DNA of 64,000 nt from Exiguobacterium sp. s146 (GTDB taxonomy: Bacteria > Bacillota > Bacilli > Exiguobacteriales > Exiguobacteriaceae): contig NZ_JACSMA010000001.1 in assembly GCF_018618415.1 (NCBI RefSeq), forward strand, positions 558,001-622,000, in the 5' to 3' direction. Below are positions 33,543 through 42,141 of the stretch, piece after piece. Below the pieces are notes generated by a model. The model searched no databases. It was not told the DNA's origin and saw only the letters and a list, made by a program, of their open reading frames with translations. Within the stretch, counting starts at the first letter, position 1; each line of letters starts with the position of its first letter. The position numbers were made by a program, and so were the translations under genes.

Positions 33543-33794
33543 ATGCGCATCGATTCTGCAAAGTGGGTACACTTACCGAACACTTACGAGAAGAAAACGC
33601 AACCTGAGACGAAGCCCGAGCTGACACGCCAAACGGACCAACTATCGATATCGGCCGAAGCCCGCGCCCGGTTTGAAGAACCGGTGAAACACCCGGAGCG
33701 CCTGGAAAAGATCAACGCCTTGAAGGCGGAGATTAACGCCGGGACGTATTCACGGGACGCGCGCGACATCGCCAAACGCTTTCTACAAGGATGA
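33543..33794 (+). CDS. flgM: Anti-sigma-D factor FlgM
   Basis: 83 residues, the usual length. The C-terminal half (LSISAEARARF, RLEKINALKAEINAGTYSRD, IAKRFL) is the sigma-28-binding FlgM domain; the N-terminus is disordered and Pro/Gln/Thr-rich. FlgM holds sigma-D inactive until the hook-basal body is finished and it is exported. Sigma-D type promoters are visible before hag, flaG, the second flagellin and the chemotaxis receptor. GAGGGGGGA precedes the ATG. A terminator-like hairpin separates it from flgN. Confidence 0.93.
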   Translation: MRIDSAKWVHLPNTYEKKTQPETKPELTRQTDQLSISAEARARFEEPVKHPERLEKINALKAEINAGTYSRDARDIAKRFLQG

Positions 33795-33843
33795 ATGAAA
33801 GCGGGGTCCGAGGGAGACCTTCGCATAAATAAGATGGCACGGA

Positions 33844-33889
33844 AGCTGACTAAACAAGGGACACCCTTTCTTTAGTCGGCTCTTTTTTT
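33844..33889 (+). terminator. Terminator between flgM and flgN
   Basis: AGCTGACTAAA (33844-33854) and TTTAGTCGGCT (33871-33881) with an inner AAGGG/CCCTT hairpin, followed by T7. Partial termination would uncouple flgM from flgNKL. Confidence 0.85.
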
Positions 33890-33906
33890 GGACAAAGGAG
33901 AGACTT

Positions 33907-34263
33907 ATGCTCACATTACATACACGCTTGCTCGAACTCGCTTATGACAAAGAACGCTTGCTCGTCACTGGAGACATGCCCGCTTTCAGCGCGCTCGTCA
34001 AAGAAGAGGCGACGCTCCTCCGACAAATCAAACAAAAAGAAGCGGAACGACTTCAAGGAACGCTTGTTTTGGACGATGAAGAGAAGGAAGCGTTACGACC
34101 GGTTCTCTTCGAGCTGAAACGGCAGAATGAATTGAACGCCGTCCTGCTCGAACAGTCGCTCCGGTATATCGAATGGCATTTGGACATGCTCATGCCAGAG
34201 GCAGATGATTTCACGTACGGCCAACAGGCGCTCGAGACGCGCTCGTTCAGCCGGGATGTATAA
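33907..34263 (+). CDS. flgN: Flagellar export chaperone FlgN
   Basis: 118 residues, all-helical (LHTRLLELAYDKERLLVTGD, KEEATLLRQIKQKEAERL, LKRQNELNAVLLEQSLRYIE), as in FlgN/YvyG. It binds the C-termini of FlgK and FlgL, encoded immediately downstream, and escorts them to the export gate. Overall identity in this family is low, so the call relies on helix pattern and position. CAAAGGAGA precedes the ATG. Confidence 0.88.
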   Translation: MLTLHTRLLELAYDKERLLVTGDMPAFSALVKEEATLLRQIKQKEAERLQGTLVLDDEEKEALRPVLFELKRQNELNAVLLEQSLRYIEWHLDMLMPEADDFTYGQQALETRSFSRDV

Positions 34264-34275
34264 GGAGGAAGTTTG

Positions 34276-35769
34276 ATGGGCTCAACATTTATGGGATTAG
34301 AGACGGCGCGCCGCAGTTTGACGACGCACCAATGGGCGCTCCAGGCGACGGGGAACAACGTCGCCAACGCCTCGAACCCGGGCTACTCGCGCCAACGCTT
34401 GTCGCTCGGCATGACCGAACAACTCAGCGTCAACTTCGGGGGGACGAAGGCCGGGCAGTTCGGGACCGGTGTCCGCGGTGAGACGCTCGCCCGGATCCGC
34501 GATTTGATGATCGACCAGCAATACCGCGACGAGTCGGTGAAGAACGCCTACTACGCGACGAAAGAGGCGGCGTTCGGCCGGATGGAGGACATCGTCAACG
34601 AGCCGTCCGAGACGGGCCTCGCCAAATCGCTCGACTTGTTCTGGGCCTCGCTTCAGGACTTGTCGGTCAACCCGGATGACGCCGGTGCGCGCAGCGTCGT
34701 GCGCCAGCGGGCGATGACACTCTCCGAGACGTTCAACTACATGTCGTCCTCGCTCCAAAAAGTGCAGGCCGACCTGGCCTCAGAGGGCGATGTCGTCGTC
34801 AAGAAAGTGAACGACTTGATGACGAAGATCAGTCAGGTCAACCGTCAAATCGGGGATGCGGAGCCGCTCGGCGTGCTCCCGAACGAACTGTATGACGAAC
34901 GAGACCGCTATATGGACGAGCTCGCCCAATACATGGACTTCACCCGCGTCCCGGTCGACTATACGAACGGGGAGTCACGCGGGAATTCACAAAAGGTCGC
35001 AGAGGGCCGCATCGACATCGTCGTCTCGATCAATGGCGTCGACCATAAGCTCGTCGACGGCATCAACGGCACGGTCGGTTCGTTCGACGGTCTCGACATG
35101 ACCGACGCGAGCGGGGCGGACGTCGCCCTCACACACGCGACGATGCCGAACGGAAAATGGAAAGCGCTCGTCGAGATGTACGGCACGGACACGGCGGAAA
35201 CAGGCAGCGTGAACGGCGTCTACGCGACGATGTTGAAAGACTTGGACGAGATGGCCGGCAAGTTCGCCTCGGCGTTCAACTCGGCACACAGTAATAACAT
35301 GGATGCCAAAGGCAACGCCGGGACGGCGAACTTCTTCGAAGGGACGGCGAGCGCCGCGACGATTAAAGTGAGCGACGCCGTCATGAACAACCTCGACTTG
35401 ATTGCCGCGTCCCAGGACGGCAACATCGGGGACGGCAGCGGTGCTCTCGCCTTGGCGAATTTGAAGTCGGCGACGCTCAGCTTCGACGGGTCGGTCCAGA
35501 CGGACACGTCAATCGGAAAATACTATCAGAACGTCATCGGCAACATGGCCGTCGCCGCCGACCAGAGCGGACGCCTCGCCAAGAGCACGTTCGCGCTCAT
35601 GGCGAGCTCGGACCAGCGTCGCCAAGCGGTGAGCGCGGTGTCACTCGACGAAGAGATGACGATGATGATTCAATATCAACACGCTTATAACGCGGCGGCC
35701 CGTAACATCACGGCCGTTGACGAGATGCTCGACAAAATCATCAACGGCATGGGTGTCGTAGGGAGGTAA
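34276..35769 (+). CDS. flgK: Hook-filament junction protein FlgK (HAP1)
   Basis: 497 residues. The N-terminal TFMGLETARRSLTTHQWALQ and NNVANASNPGYSRQR is the rod/hook/HAP signature. The C-terminus has SLDEEMTMMIQYQHAYNAAA and DEMLDKIINGMG. FlgK forms the first ring on the hook, joined by FlgL. The ATG at 34276 follows AAGGAGGAAG; a TTG one codon earlier is a weaker option. It is followed directly by flgL. Confidence 0.95.
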   Translation: MGSTFMGLETARRSLTTHQWALQATGNNVANASNPGYSRQRLSLGMTEQLSVNFGGTKAGQFGTGVRGETLARIRDLMIDQQYRDESVKNAYYATKEAAFGRMEDIVNEPSETGLAKSLDLFWASLQDLSVNPDDAGARSVVRQRAMTLSETFNYMSSSLQKVQADLASEGDVVVKKVNDLMTKISQVNRQIGDAEPLGVLPNELYDERDRYMDELAQYMDFTRVPVDYTNGESRGNSQKVAEGRIDIVVSINGVDHKLVDGINGTVGSFDGLDMTDASGADVALTHATMPNGKWKALVEMYGTDTAETGSVNGVYATMLKDLDEMAGKFASAFNSAHSNNMDAKGNAGTANFFEGTASAATIKVSDAVMNNLDLIAASQDGNIGDGSGALALANLKSATLSFDGSVQTDTSIGKYYQNVIGNMAVAADQSGRLAKSTFALMASSDQRRQAVSAVSLDEEMTMMIQYQHAYNAAARNITAVDEMLDKIINGMGVVGR

Positions 35770-35775
35770 TGCTTG

Positions 35776-36705
35776 ATGCGAGTCACACAGACGATGCTCA
35801 CACAGACGAACTTGAAACATTTATCGAGCAGTTATAACAAGCTCGCCCAAGTCCAAGAACAGCTCATCAGCGGGAAACGGATTCAGAAGGCGTCCGAGGA
35901 CCCGGTCGTCGCCATGCAGGGCATGCGCTACCGGACCGAGGTGCGCGAGGTCGACCAGTTCCGTCGCAACGTCAGCGAGGCGACGAGCTGGATGGACTTG
36001 ACCGATTCGACGTTGAACGAGGTGACGGAAGCCGTCAAGCGGATCCGCGAATTGACGACGCAGGCGGCCAACGACACGTACGAGTCGTCGCAACGTCAAA
36101 TCATCCAGAGTGAGGTCAATCAGTTGATCGAACATCTCGGCTCGCTCGCGAACGCGAAGTCGGGCGAGAAATATATCTATAACGGTACGAAGACGGATCA
36201 ACCGCTCGTCGATATGGACGCCTTGAAGGCGTTCCTCGCCGACCCGAACGGGGATGTCAACAGCATCTACCCGGGCGGGGCACCGGCCGCGAGCGGAAAA
36301 GTCGCCTTCGAAGTATCGAAAGGCATCACCGTCCAAGTGAACATGCAACCGGAGACGGTGTTCGGCAGCGATGTGTTCGCCGGGCTGCACGACCTTGTCT
36401 CGAAACTGGCAGACCCGAACACGACCGGTGAAGTGCTCTCGAACGAGCTCGCCGACCTCGATGTCATCGCCCAAAACTTGATTACGGAGCGGGCCGAGCT
36501 CGGGGCCCGTGCCAACCGGTTGGAACTCGTCGACAACCGCCTGCAAGAACATGAGATTATCGCCAAGACGATCATGTCCGATAACGAGGACATCGACATC
36601 GAACGCGTCATCATGGAGCTCAAGTCGCATGAGACGGTGCACCGGGCCGCACTATCGGCCGGCGCCCGCATCATCCAACCGACGCTCCTCGACTTCCTCC
36701 GGTAA
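35776..36705 (+). CDS. flgL: Hook-filament junction protein FlgL (HAP3)
   Basis: 309 residues. MRVTQTMLTQTNLKHLSSSY and LISGKRIQKASEDPVVAMQGM are the flagellin-like N-domain of FlgL; the C-terminal helix (IDIERVIMELKSHETVHRAALSAG) matches the D0 region. It links FlgK to the flagellin filament. The ATG at 35776 lies 9 bases after GGGAGG; a TTG at 35773 is the alternative. Only a few bases separate it from flgK and yviE. Confidence 0.94.
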   Translation: MRVTQTMLTQTNLKHLSSSYNKLAQVQEQLISGKRIQKASEDPVVAMQGMRYRTEVREVDQFRRNVSEATSWMDLTDSTLNEVTEAVKRIRELTTQAANDTYESSQRQIIQSEVNQLIEHLGSLANAKSGEKYIYNGTKTDQPLVDMDALKAFLADPNGDVNSIYPGGAPAASGKVAFEVSKGITVQVNMQPETVFGSDVFAGLHDLVSKLADPNTTGEVLSNELADLDVIAQNLITERAELGARANRLELVDNRLQEHEIIAKTIMSDNEDIDIERVIMELKSHETVHRAALSAGARIIQPTLLDFLR

Positions 36706-36708
36706 GCG

Positions 36709-37284
36709 ATGAATATCGCCCGGCTTGAGATGCGGCAGACGCAGGCCGCCATCCAAATCACGTCGAACCGGCCCCACCTCGAAATGCGGCAAGGTCGGGC
36801 CGACGTGTCGATGACACAAGGCAAGGTCGAGATGACCCAACAGACGACAGGCGGGACGCTCGAGGTCGACTCGTCGGTCGCGCGCAGTGAAAGCAATTTG
36901 AAGGCCGCCCTCGAGCTCGGCCGTCATTTCGGTCAGCTCGGGGAACAGGCGGCCCGGGAAGCGACGTCGACCACGGCTCGAGACGGGGATCGGCTCATGC
37001 GCATCGAGAACGGCAATCCGATCGCCGCGATGGCCGCAGAGAAGACAAGTGCCCCCTATCCGGTCGTCGACATGGACTTCATGCCGAAGTCGCTCGACCG
37101 CGTGAAGTTGACGTATACGCCGGCGGATGTCAAAATCGAGTGGAACCTGACGCCGGCACAGATTGATGTATCACTCACCCCGGCCGACATCTCGTTCACG
37201 CCATGGACGACGGACATCTCGCTCCGTCAACAGGCATCGCTCGAGATGTGGCCGGTCGGTGGCATGTATGATGAGACGCGTTGA
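36709..37284 (+). CDS. yviE: YviE flagellar-operon protein (DUF6470-type)
   Basis: 191 residues. Short repeated beta-like segments (RLEMRQTQAAIQI, HLEMRQGRADVSM, VKIEWNLTPAQIDVSLTP) and the position between flgL and fliW identify YviE. It is soluble and function is unknown; the alternating pattern suggests a beta-rich fold. The start is three bases after the flgL stop with no clear ribosome site (GGTAAGCG), so it is likely translationally coupled. Confidence 0.88.
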   Translation: MNIARLEMRQTQAAIQITSNRPHLEMRQGRADVSMTQGKVEMTQQTTGGTLEVDSSVARSESNLKAALELGRHFGQLGEQAAREATSTTARDGDRLMRIENGNPIAAMAAEKTSAPYPVVDMDFMPKSLDRVKLTYTPADVKIEWNLTPAQIDVSLTPADISFTPWTTDISLRQQASLEMWPVGGMYDETR

Positions 37285-37299
37285 AAGTGAGGACAAGCC

Positions 37300-37737
37300 A
37301 TGTTCATTGAGACAGACTATTTTGGTAAGATCGAAGTAAATGAAGACGAGACGATCTCGTTCGTCAGCGAGATTCCTGGGTTCCCGGAATCGAAGACGTT
37401 CGCCCTCATCCCGTACGGCGACGAGCTCCCGTTCTGGTCGCTCCAGTCCATCGAGGACCCGGCCTGCGCCTTCGTCGTGACGAATCCGTTCTGGCACAAG
37501 CAGGACTATGCGTTCGAATTGACCGACGGTGCGAAAGAGCAGCTCGGCATCGATGAAGCGGAACACGTCTCGGTGTATGCCATCGTGACGCTGCGCGACC
37601 CGTTCGACGCCTCGACGCTCAACTTGAAGGCCCCAATCGTCATTGAGACGAAAGAACGCCGTGGGAAGCAAGTCATCTTGGATGACATCTACCCGGCCCG
37701 GTTCCCGCTCGGCGGTCAGAAAGAAGAGGTGCGCTGA
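37300..37737 (+). CDS. fliW: Flagellar assembly factor FliW
   Basis: 145 residues. [32 protein letters not shown] and [21 protein letters not shown] are FliW hallmarks. FliW binds flagellin when free and otherwise binds CsrA, releasing hag mRNA from repression. It shares one base (TGATG) with csrA, so the two are made together. The target leader lies 8.4 kb downstream in front of hag. Confidence 0.95.
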   Translation: MFIETDYFGKIEVNEDETISFVSEIPGFPESKTFALIPYGDELPFWSLQSIEDPACAFVVTNPFWHKQDYAFELTDGAKEQLGIDEAEHVSVYAIVTLRDPFDASTLNLKAPIVIETKERRGKQVILDDIYPARFPLGGQKEEVR

Positions 37738-37964
37738 TGCTCGTATTGAAACGAAAACAAGGCGAGGCCATCCATATCGGGGACGATGTGACGCTCACCG
37801 TGCTCGCCATCGAAGGCGACCAGGTTAAGCTCGGCATCGACGCCCCGCGCCATATCGACATCCATCGTCATGAGGTGTACATCCAGATGCAGGCCGAGAA
37901 TGAATCGGCCCGCGACAGCGCCAATTTGATGAAACAGATGATGCAGAACAAGTCGGAAGCGTGA
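37737..37964 (+). CDS. csrA: Carbon storage regulator CsrA
   Basis: 75 residues. [30 protein letters not shown] and IHRHEVY define CsrA, a dimeric protein that binds GGA motifs in RNA hairpins. In B. subtilis it blocks hag translation and is itself blocked by FliW. The leader of hag here has several GGA motifs. The C-terminal extension ([13 protein letters not shown]) is typical of the FliW-controlled CsrA group. The stop codon lies in the loop of the terminator hairpin. Confidence 0.95.
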   Translation: MLVLKRKQGEAIHIGDDVTLTVLAIEGDQVKLGIDAPRHIDIHRHEVYIQMQAENESARDSANLMKQMMQNKSEA

Positions 37965-37978
37965 GCTTCCGGCTTTTT
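37952..37978 (+). terminator. Terminator overlapping the csrA stop codon
   Basis: GTCGGAAGC pairs with GCTTCCGGC around a GTGA loop; the TGA stop (37962-37964) is in the loop; T5 tail. Confidence 0.88.
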
Positions 37979-38043
37979 AGCTGTCCTAAAATTTGGATAG
38001 GGTGACATGTGTCACTTTTGTACGATAGGATAGGAGGAAAGAA

Positions 38044-38127
38044 ATGGCGGGAGAGGACAAGGCTTGGGTCAAGTCATCAACATCTTTTTCATCAATGTCA
38101 GTATCATCTATCTCGTTTTGTCGCTGA
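38044..38127 (+). other. Possible 27-codon upstream ORF overlapping the diguanylate cyclase start
   Basis: An ATG behind the strongest ribosome site in this area (TAGGAGGAAAGAA) opens a frame ending at a TGA at 38125, in a different frame from the cyclase whose TTG start is at 38064. The predicted peptide is Ser-rich with no known match. It may modulate translation of the cyclase or be fortuitous. Confidence 0.4.
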
Positions 38128-39119
38128 CCCTGTATCTCATGCGCCAGCTGTTGCCGATTCAGGCGGCTTCCCCGTATGCGGTCCGCGTCTGGTTTGGGCT
38201 CGCCATGGGGCTTGCGGCCGTGCTGTTGACGGTCAACTCGTTCCAAGTCGGGGAGGCGCGGGTCGACCTGCGGATTATCCCGCTCGCGCTCGCGGGCGCC
38301 TATGCCGGTCCGGTTGGGGTCGCCGTCACGATGGGGATGACCCTGCTCGGTCGCTTCGGCCTCGACGGCATGACGGACCAATTCATCCGCTTGTTCGGCA
38401 CACTGGGCCTGTTCTTTGTGTTGTCGCTCGTGTTGAATCGCGTCGTGCTGAGGCGTGGTCATCTCTACTCGGCCTATCTCGTGTTCGGCGCCGTGCTCGT
38501 CTTGTTTCGGGTGGTCGGCAACGTCCCGACGCAGGCGTTCACGACCGTGTTCCTGCCATATTTCGTCATGACGTTCCTCGGCGGCTGGATGTGTTACTGG
38601 GTCGCGAAACAGATTGAGACGCATCTGCGCATGTTCCGGCTCCATACGCAGCGGGCGACGATTGACGAGCTGACTGGTCTTCCGAACCGGTATATGACGC
38701 TCGAACGGTTGAACGAGGTCGAGATGTCGGGTATCCCTTGGGCGCTGTTCGTCATCGACGTCGATCGCTTCAAACAGTTGAACGATACATATGGCCATCG
38801 GGCCGGTGACGCGGCGCTCCGTCACATCGGTCAAACGTTACAGGCAAACTGTCCGCCGGACGGTTTCGTCGGCCGCTACGGCGGGGAAGAGTTTCTGATG
38901 GTGCTCGAGGATGCCGGTGACGTCCGGGTGATGGCGGATGAGATCGTCACGGTCATCCGCGACACGCCGTTCTCGTTCGAAGGGACCCCTATCCCGATGA
39001 CGGTGTCGCTCGGGGCCTCGCTCGCCGGCGCCGAACCGGGCACGGTCGTCTTCGAGCGGGCCGACGCCGCCCTCTACGCGGCGAAGACGAGCGGGCGTGA
39101 TCAAGCGAAAATCGGATAA
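38064..39119 (+). CDS. Membrane diguanylate cyclase (GGDEF)
   Basis: 351 residues with about five or six helices in the first 190 residues, resembling the 5TM-LYT sensor module. A GGDEF domain (about 195-350) follows with TIDELTGLPNRYM, VIDVDRFKQLNDTYGH and the active-site loop RYGGEEFLMVL (GGEEF, competent type). The RxxD inhibitory site is not evident before the loop. It makes c-di-GMP, which favours sessile growth. The TTG start follows GGGAGAGG with 7-base spacing. It is monocistronic, directly downstream of the csrA terminator. Confidence 0.87.
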   Translation: MGQVINIFFINVSIIYLVLSLTLYLMRQLLPIQAASPYAVRVWFGLAMGLAAVLLTVNSFQVGEARVDLRIIPLALAGAYAGPVGVAVTMGMTLLGRFGLDGMTDQFIRLFGTLGLFFVLSLVLNRVVLRRGHLYSAYLVFGAVLVLFRVVGNVPTQAFTTVFLPYFVMTFLGGWMCYWVAKQIETHLRMFRLHTQRATIDELTGLPNRYMTLERLNEVEMSGIPWALFVIDVDRFKQLNDTYGHRAGDAALRHIGQTLQANCPPDGFVGRYGGEEFLMVLEDAGDVRVMADEIVTVIRDTPFSFEGTPIPMTVSLGASLAGAEPGTVVFERADAALYAAKTSGRDQAKIG

Positions 39120-39121
39120 AC

Positions 39122-39151
39122 AAAAAAATCGGTCCCGAGGGCCGATTTTTT
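39122..39151. terminator. Bidirectional terminator
   Basis: AAAAATCGG and CCGATTTTT with a short GC-rich upper stem and A/T tails on both strands, between the cyclase and the convergent yitT gene. Confidence 0.88.
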
Positions 39152-40064
39152 AGTGGATGTTTTTCTTTTTGAACTGGCCGCCCCGGACGTCATGGATATT
39201 GCCGATGGCGAGGAACGCCTTCTCGTCATAGTCGTCGAGGATGTCTTTCAGTTTCGTCTCTTCAAGTCGGCTGATGACGGTGAAGACGACCTTCTTGCCG
39301 TCGCCCGTATAGGCGCCTTCCCCGTGCAAATACGTCACGCCCCGGCCGAGCCGGTCCATGATGGCTTGACCGACGTCATCGGGTGAGGTGGTGATGATCC
39401 ACGCGGCCTTCGACTGATCGATTCCTTCGAGCACGATATCGATCGTCTTGAAGGCGATGAAATACGTGAGGAGCGAGTACATGGCCCGGTCCCAGCTGAA
39501 GATGAACCCGGCCATTCCGAGGATGAAGATGTTGAAGAACATGACGATTTCCCCGACGGAGAACGGGAGCCGGTCCGTGAACGACACGGCCAAAATCTCG
39601 GTCCCGTCGAGCGACCCGCCGGCCCTAATGACGAGACCGATACCGGCCCCGAGCAGGAAGCCGCCGAACACGGTCGACAACAGCAAATCGTCAGTGAACG
39701 GCTCGACCGAATGGAGCAAGATCGTGAAGCCGGACATGAGCGTGATCGCCAACAACGTGACGACGGCGAACGTCTTCCCGATTTGGCGATAGCCGAAGAA
39801 GATGAACGGGATGTTGAACAAGACGAGCCAAATGGCGAGCTTCGTCTCCGTCAAATACGACGTGATGATCGAGACGCCGACGATGCCGCCGTCGATGATT
39901 TGGTTCGGGACGAGGAACGCCTCGAGGCCGATGGCGAAGATGAAGGCGCCGATCAACAGGAGCAGCCCTTTGGCAAGAAGCTCGGTCGGTTTGATCGGGT
40001 TGTGGACACGTTTCAAACGGAGCACTTCCTCCGGAGACGGGGAAGGCATCGGTGGACGCTGCAT
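39150..40064 (-). CDS. YitT-family membrane protein (DUF161/DUF2179), copy 1
   Basis: 304 residues. Five or six helices (about residues 30-205) include FLVPNQIIDGGIVGVSIITS and GGSLDGTEILA. A cytoplasmic DUF2179 domain (about 215-304) ends with VRGGQFKKKNIH. Family members (YitT, YvjA) are of unknown transport function. The N-terminus is longer and Pro-rich compared with copy 2 at 40227, to which it is clearly paralogous. AAAAGGAGTG precedes the ATG. It is divergent from copy 2. Confidence 0.88.
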   Translation of the reverse strand: MQRPPMPSPSPEEVLRLKRVHNPIKPTELLAKGLLLLIGAFIFAIGLEAFLVPNQIIDGGIVGVSIITSYLTETKLAIWLVLFNIPFIFFGYRQIGKTFAVVTLLAITLMSGFTILLHSVEPFTDDLLLSTVFGGFLLGAGIGLVIRAGGSLDGTEILAVSFTDRLPFSVGEIVMFFNIFILGMAGFIFSWDRAMYSLLTYFIAFKTIDIVLEGIDQSKAAWIITTSPDDVGQAIMDRLGRGVTYLHGEGAYTGDGKKVVFTVISRLEETKLKDILDDYDEKAFLAIGNIHDVRGGQFKKKNIH

Positions 40065-40226
40065 CGGGGGTCACTCCTTTTTCTTTTTAGTATAGCAAAC
40101 CTCACACGGGATGAAGCAGAAGCGGCAGACAATCTGACACAAGTTTTTCAGTGACACCAGAGATGTTATTCTACTATTTTTTTATGCTAGACTAGGAAAG
40201 TTAAAACAAAAAGGAGGACGTTACTC

Positions 40227-41087
40227 ATGAAACGTGACAATCGAGCCTGGCTCATGGGCTTTCAAATCATCATGAACATCATCGGCGGGATGATCGCGGC
40301 GTACGGCCTCGAGTCGGTGTTGATCCCGAACAGTGTGTCGGACGGGGGCATCACCGGAATCAGCATCGTCGTCTCCCAACTCACCGGCGTCCCGCTCGGT
40401 GTATTCCTCGGCATCCTGAATCTCCCGTTCGTCTATCTCGGCTATAAGCAGATCGGGAAGAGCTTCGCCATCCTGTCAATCACGGGCATCGCCTCGCTGT
40501 CGGTCGGGACGGTCATCATGCATCGCGTCCCGACGATCATCGATGGGGACACGCTCCTCGTCACCGTCGTCGGCGGAATCATTCTCGGACTCGGCATGGG
40601 GCTGTCGCTCCGGAACGGGGGCGCGCTCGACGGCATCGACATGCTGGCCGTCCTGCTATCGAAGAAGTTGCCGTTCGGGACGAGCGACTTGATTCTGTTC
40701 TTGAACGTGTTCGTCTTCATCGTCGTCTCGACGGTGTTCGGCCTGCAAGGAGCGGTCCTGTCGGCCATCGCCTACTTCATCGCCTCGAAAGTGATTCATA
40801 TCGTCGAGGAGGGGCTCAGCGGGGCGAAGACGTTCAAAATCATCACGAGCGTACCGGACGTCATGGTCGAGACGGTGCGGGACCGGCTCGGCCGGAGCGC
40901 GACGCTCAACCAGATTCAAGGCGCCTACTCGAAAGAGTGCTATTACGAGATCACGTGCGTCATCAACCGGCTCGAGGAGCGGAAGATGAAAGAGATCATC
41001 AACCAAGTCGACCCCGAGGCGTTCGTCGTCGTATACGAGGTGTCGGAGGTCAAAGGCGGGAATTTCCGCAAACGTGATATCCATTGA
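40227..41087 (+). CDS. YitT-family membrane protein (DUF161/DUF2179), copy 2
   Basis: 286 residues with the same layout as copy 1: LIPNSVSDGGITGISIVVSQ, GGALDGIDMLA and a C-terminal VKGGNFRKRDIH. The sequences are well diverged but align end to end, so the pair is an old duplication arranged back to back. AAAGGAGGA precedes the ATG. Function is unknown; small-molecule transport with ligand sensing through the DUF2179 domain is conjecture. Confidence 0.88.
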   Translation: MKRDNRAWLMGFQIIMNIIGGMIAAYGLESVLIPNSVSDGGITGISIVVSQLTGVPLGVFLGILNLPFVYLGYKQIGKSFAILSITGIASLSVGTVIMHRVPTIIDGDTLLVTVVGGIILGLGMGLSLRNGGALDGIDMLAVLLSKKLPFGTSDLILFLNVFVFIVVSTVFGLQGAVLSAIAYFIASKVIHIVEEGLSGAKTFKIITSVPDVMVETVRDRLGRSATLNQIQGAYSKECYYEITCVINRLEERKMKEIINQVDPEAFVVVYEVSEVKGGNFRKRDIH

Positions 41088-41091
41088 GACG

Positions 41092-41122
41092 AATCAAGCA
41101 GCCGACGCTGCTTGATTTTTTT
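41092..41122 (+). terminator. Terminator of yitT copy 2
   Basis: AATCAAGCAGC and GCTGCTTGATT form a perfect 11-bp stem followed by T7. Confidence 0.95.
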
Positions 41123-41185
41123 GTTGGAGGCAGGGAAATGTGAGGAAGATAGGGAACAAGTGAGGATTCAGAAAGGAGAGAACGT

Positions 41186-42139
41186 ATGCGTCCGCTGTTA
41201 TTAGGTGTACTCGCCGCCTTGTTTTTCGCGAGCACGTTCGTCCTGAATGAATCGATGCAGGTCGGCGGGGGCAGTTGGGCGTATAGTGCCTCGCTCCGCT
41301 TCCTGTTCATGATCCCGCTGCTCATGCTCGTCGTGGCTATCCGGGGCGGGATGCATCGGGTGCGTCGTGCCCTTACCGAGACCCCGCTCCCGTGGCTCGT
41401 CTGGGGGACGGTCGGCTTCGGCCTGTTTTACGTCCCGATCTGTCTCGCCGCCGAGGTCGCCCCGCCTTGGCTCATCGCCGGCACGTGGCAAGTGACCATC
41501 ATCGCCGGGGCGCTGTTGTCACCACTGTTTCGCCGGAGCGACGGGACGCGGGAGCGGATCCCGTGGACGGCGCTCCGCTTCTCGGGGCTGATCCTGTTCG
41601 GCGTCGTCTTGATGCAAGTCGAGTTCCTCGCCGATTTCGAGCCGCGCTTTCTGTGGATCGGGGTGGTACCGGTGTTGATCGCCGCGTTCGCCTATCCACT
41701 CGGCAACCGGAAGATGATGGCCCACACCGACCTCGACGTGTTCGAGCGCATCCTCGGCATGTGCATCGGCTCGCTCCCGGTCTGGCTCCTGTTGTTCGGC
41801 TATGGGCTGACGACAGGGGCACCTACGAACTCGCAACTGACGCAGACGCTCCTCGTCGCACTCTTATCGGGCGTCGTCGCGACGGTGCTCTTCTTCAAGG
41901 CGACCGACCTCGTCAAACACGATATGGGAAAACTCGCCACCGTCGAGGCGACCCAGGCGTTCGAGGTGTTGTTCGCGCTCATCGGCGAGCTGATTTTCCT
42001 CCAAGCGCATCTGCCGTCCGGGTTGTCGCTCGTCGGCATCTCGCTCGTTATGGTCGGGGTCGTGCTGCATAGTCGTAGCCAATTCAACGTAAAGGAGACT
42101 GTCGTACCGGTGACGAATCGATACGGGAAGGAGGGATGA
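41186..42139 (+). CDS. DMT-superfamily multidrug efflux-type transporter
   Basis: 317 residues with about ten helices in two EamA-like halves. It opens LLLGVLAALFFASTFVLNESM, and GGGSWAYSASLRFLFMIPLL and ATVEATQAFEVLFALIGELIF fit the multidrug resistance efflux transporter (EmrE-type, ten-helix) family. The substrate is unknown. AAAGGAGAG precedes the ATG. It is followed without a gap by the monooxygenase-fold gene, so the two form an operon. Confidence 0.85.
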   Translation: MRPLLLGVLAALFFASTFVLNESMQVGGGSWAYSASLRFLFMIPLLMLVVAIRGGMHRVRRALTETPLPWLVWGTVGFGLFYVPICLAAEVAPPWLIAGTWQVTIIAGALLSPLFRRSDGTRERIPWTALRFSGLILFGVVLMQVEFLADFEPRFLWIGVVPVLIAAFAYPLGNRKMMAHTDLDVFERILGMCIGSLPVWLLLFGYGLTTGAPTNSQLTQTLLVALLSGVVATVLFFKATDLVKHDMGKLATVEATQAFEVLFALIGELIFLQAHLPSGLSLVGISLVMVGVVLHSRSQFNVKETVVPVTNRYGKEG

Positions 42140-42141
42140 AC

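Noticed and set aside
35821-36642. 273-codon minus-strand frame opposite flgL
   Set aside because: Shadow of flgL; the plus-strand product is a clear FlgL.
37986-38834. 282-codon minus-strand frame opposite the diguanylate cyclase
   Set aside because: Low-complexity His/Arg/Asp-rich product typical of antisense shadow frames; no ribosome site.
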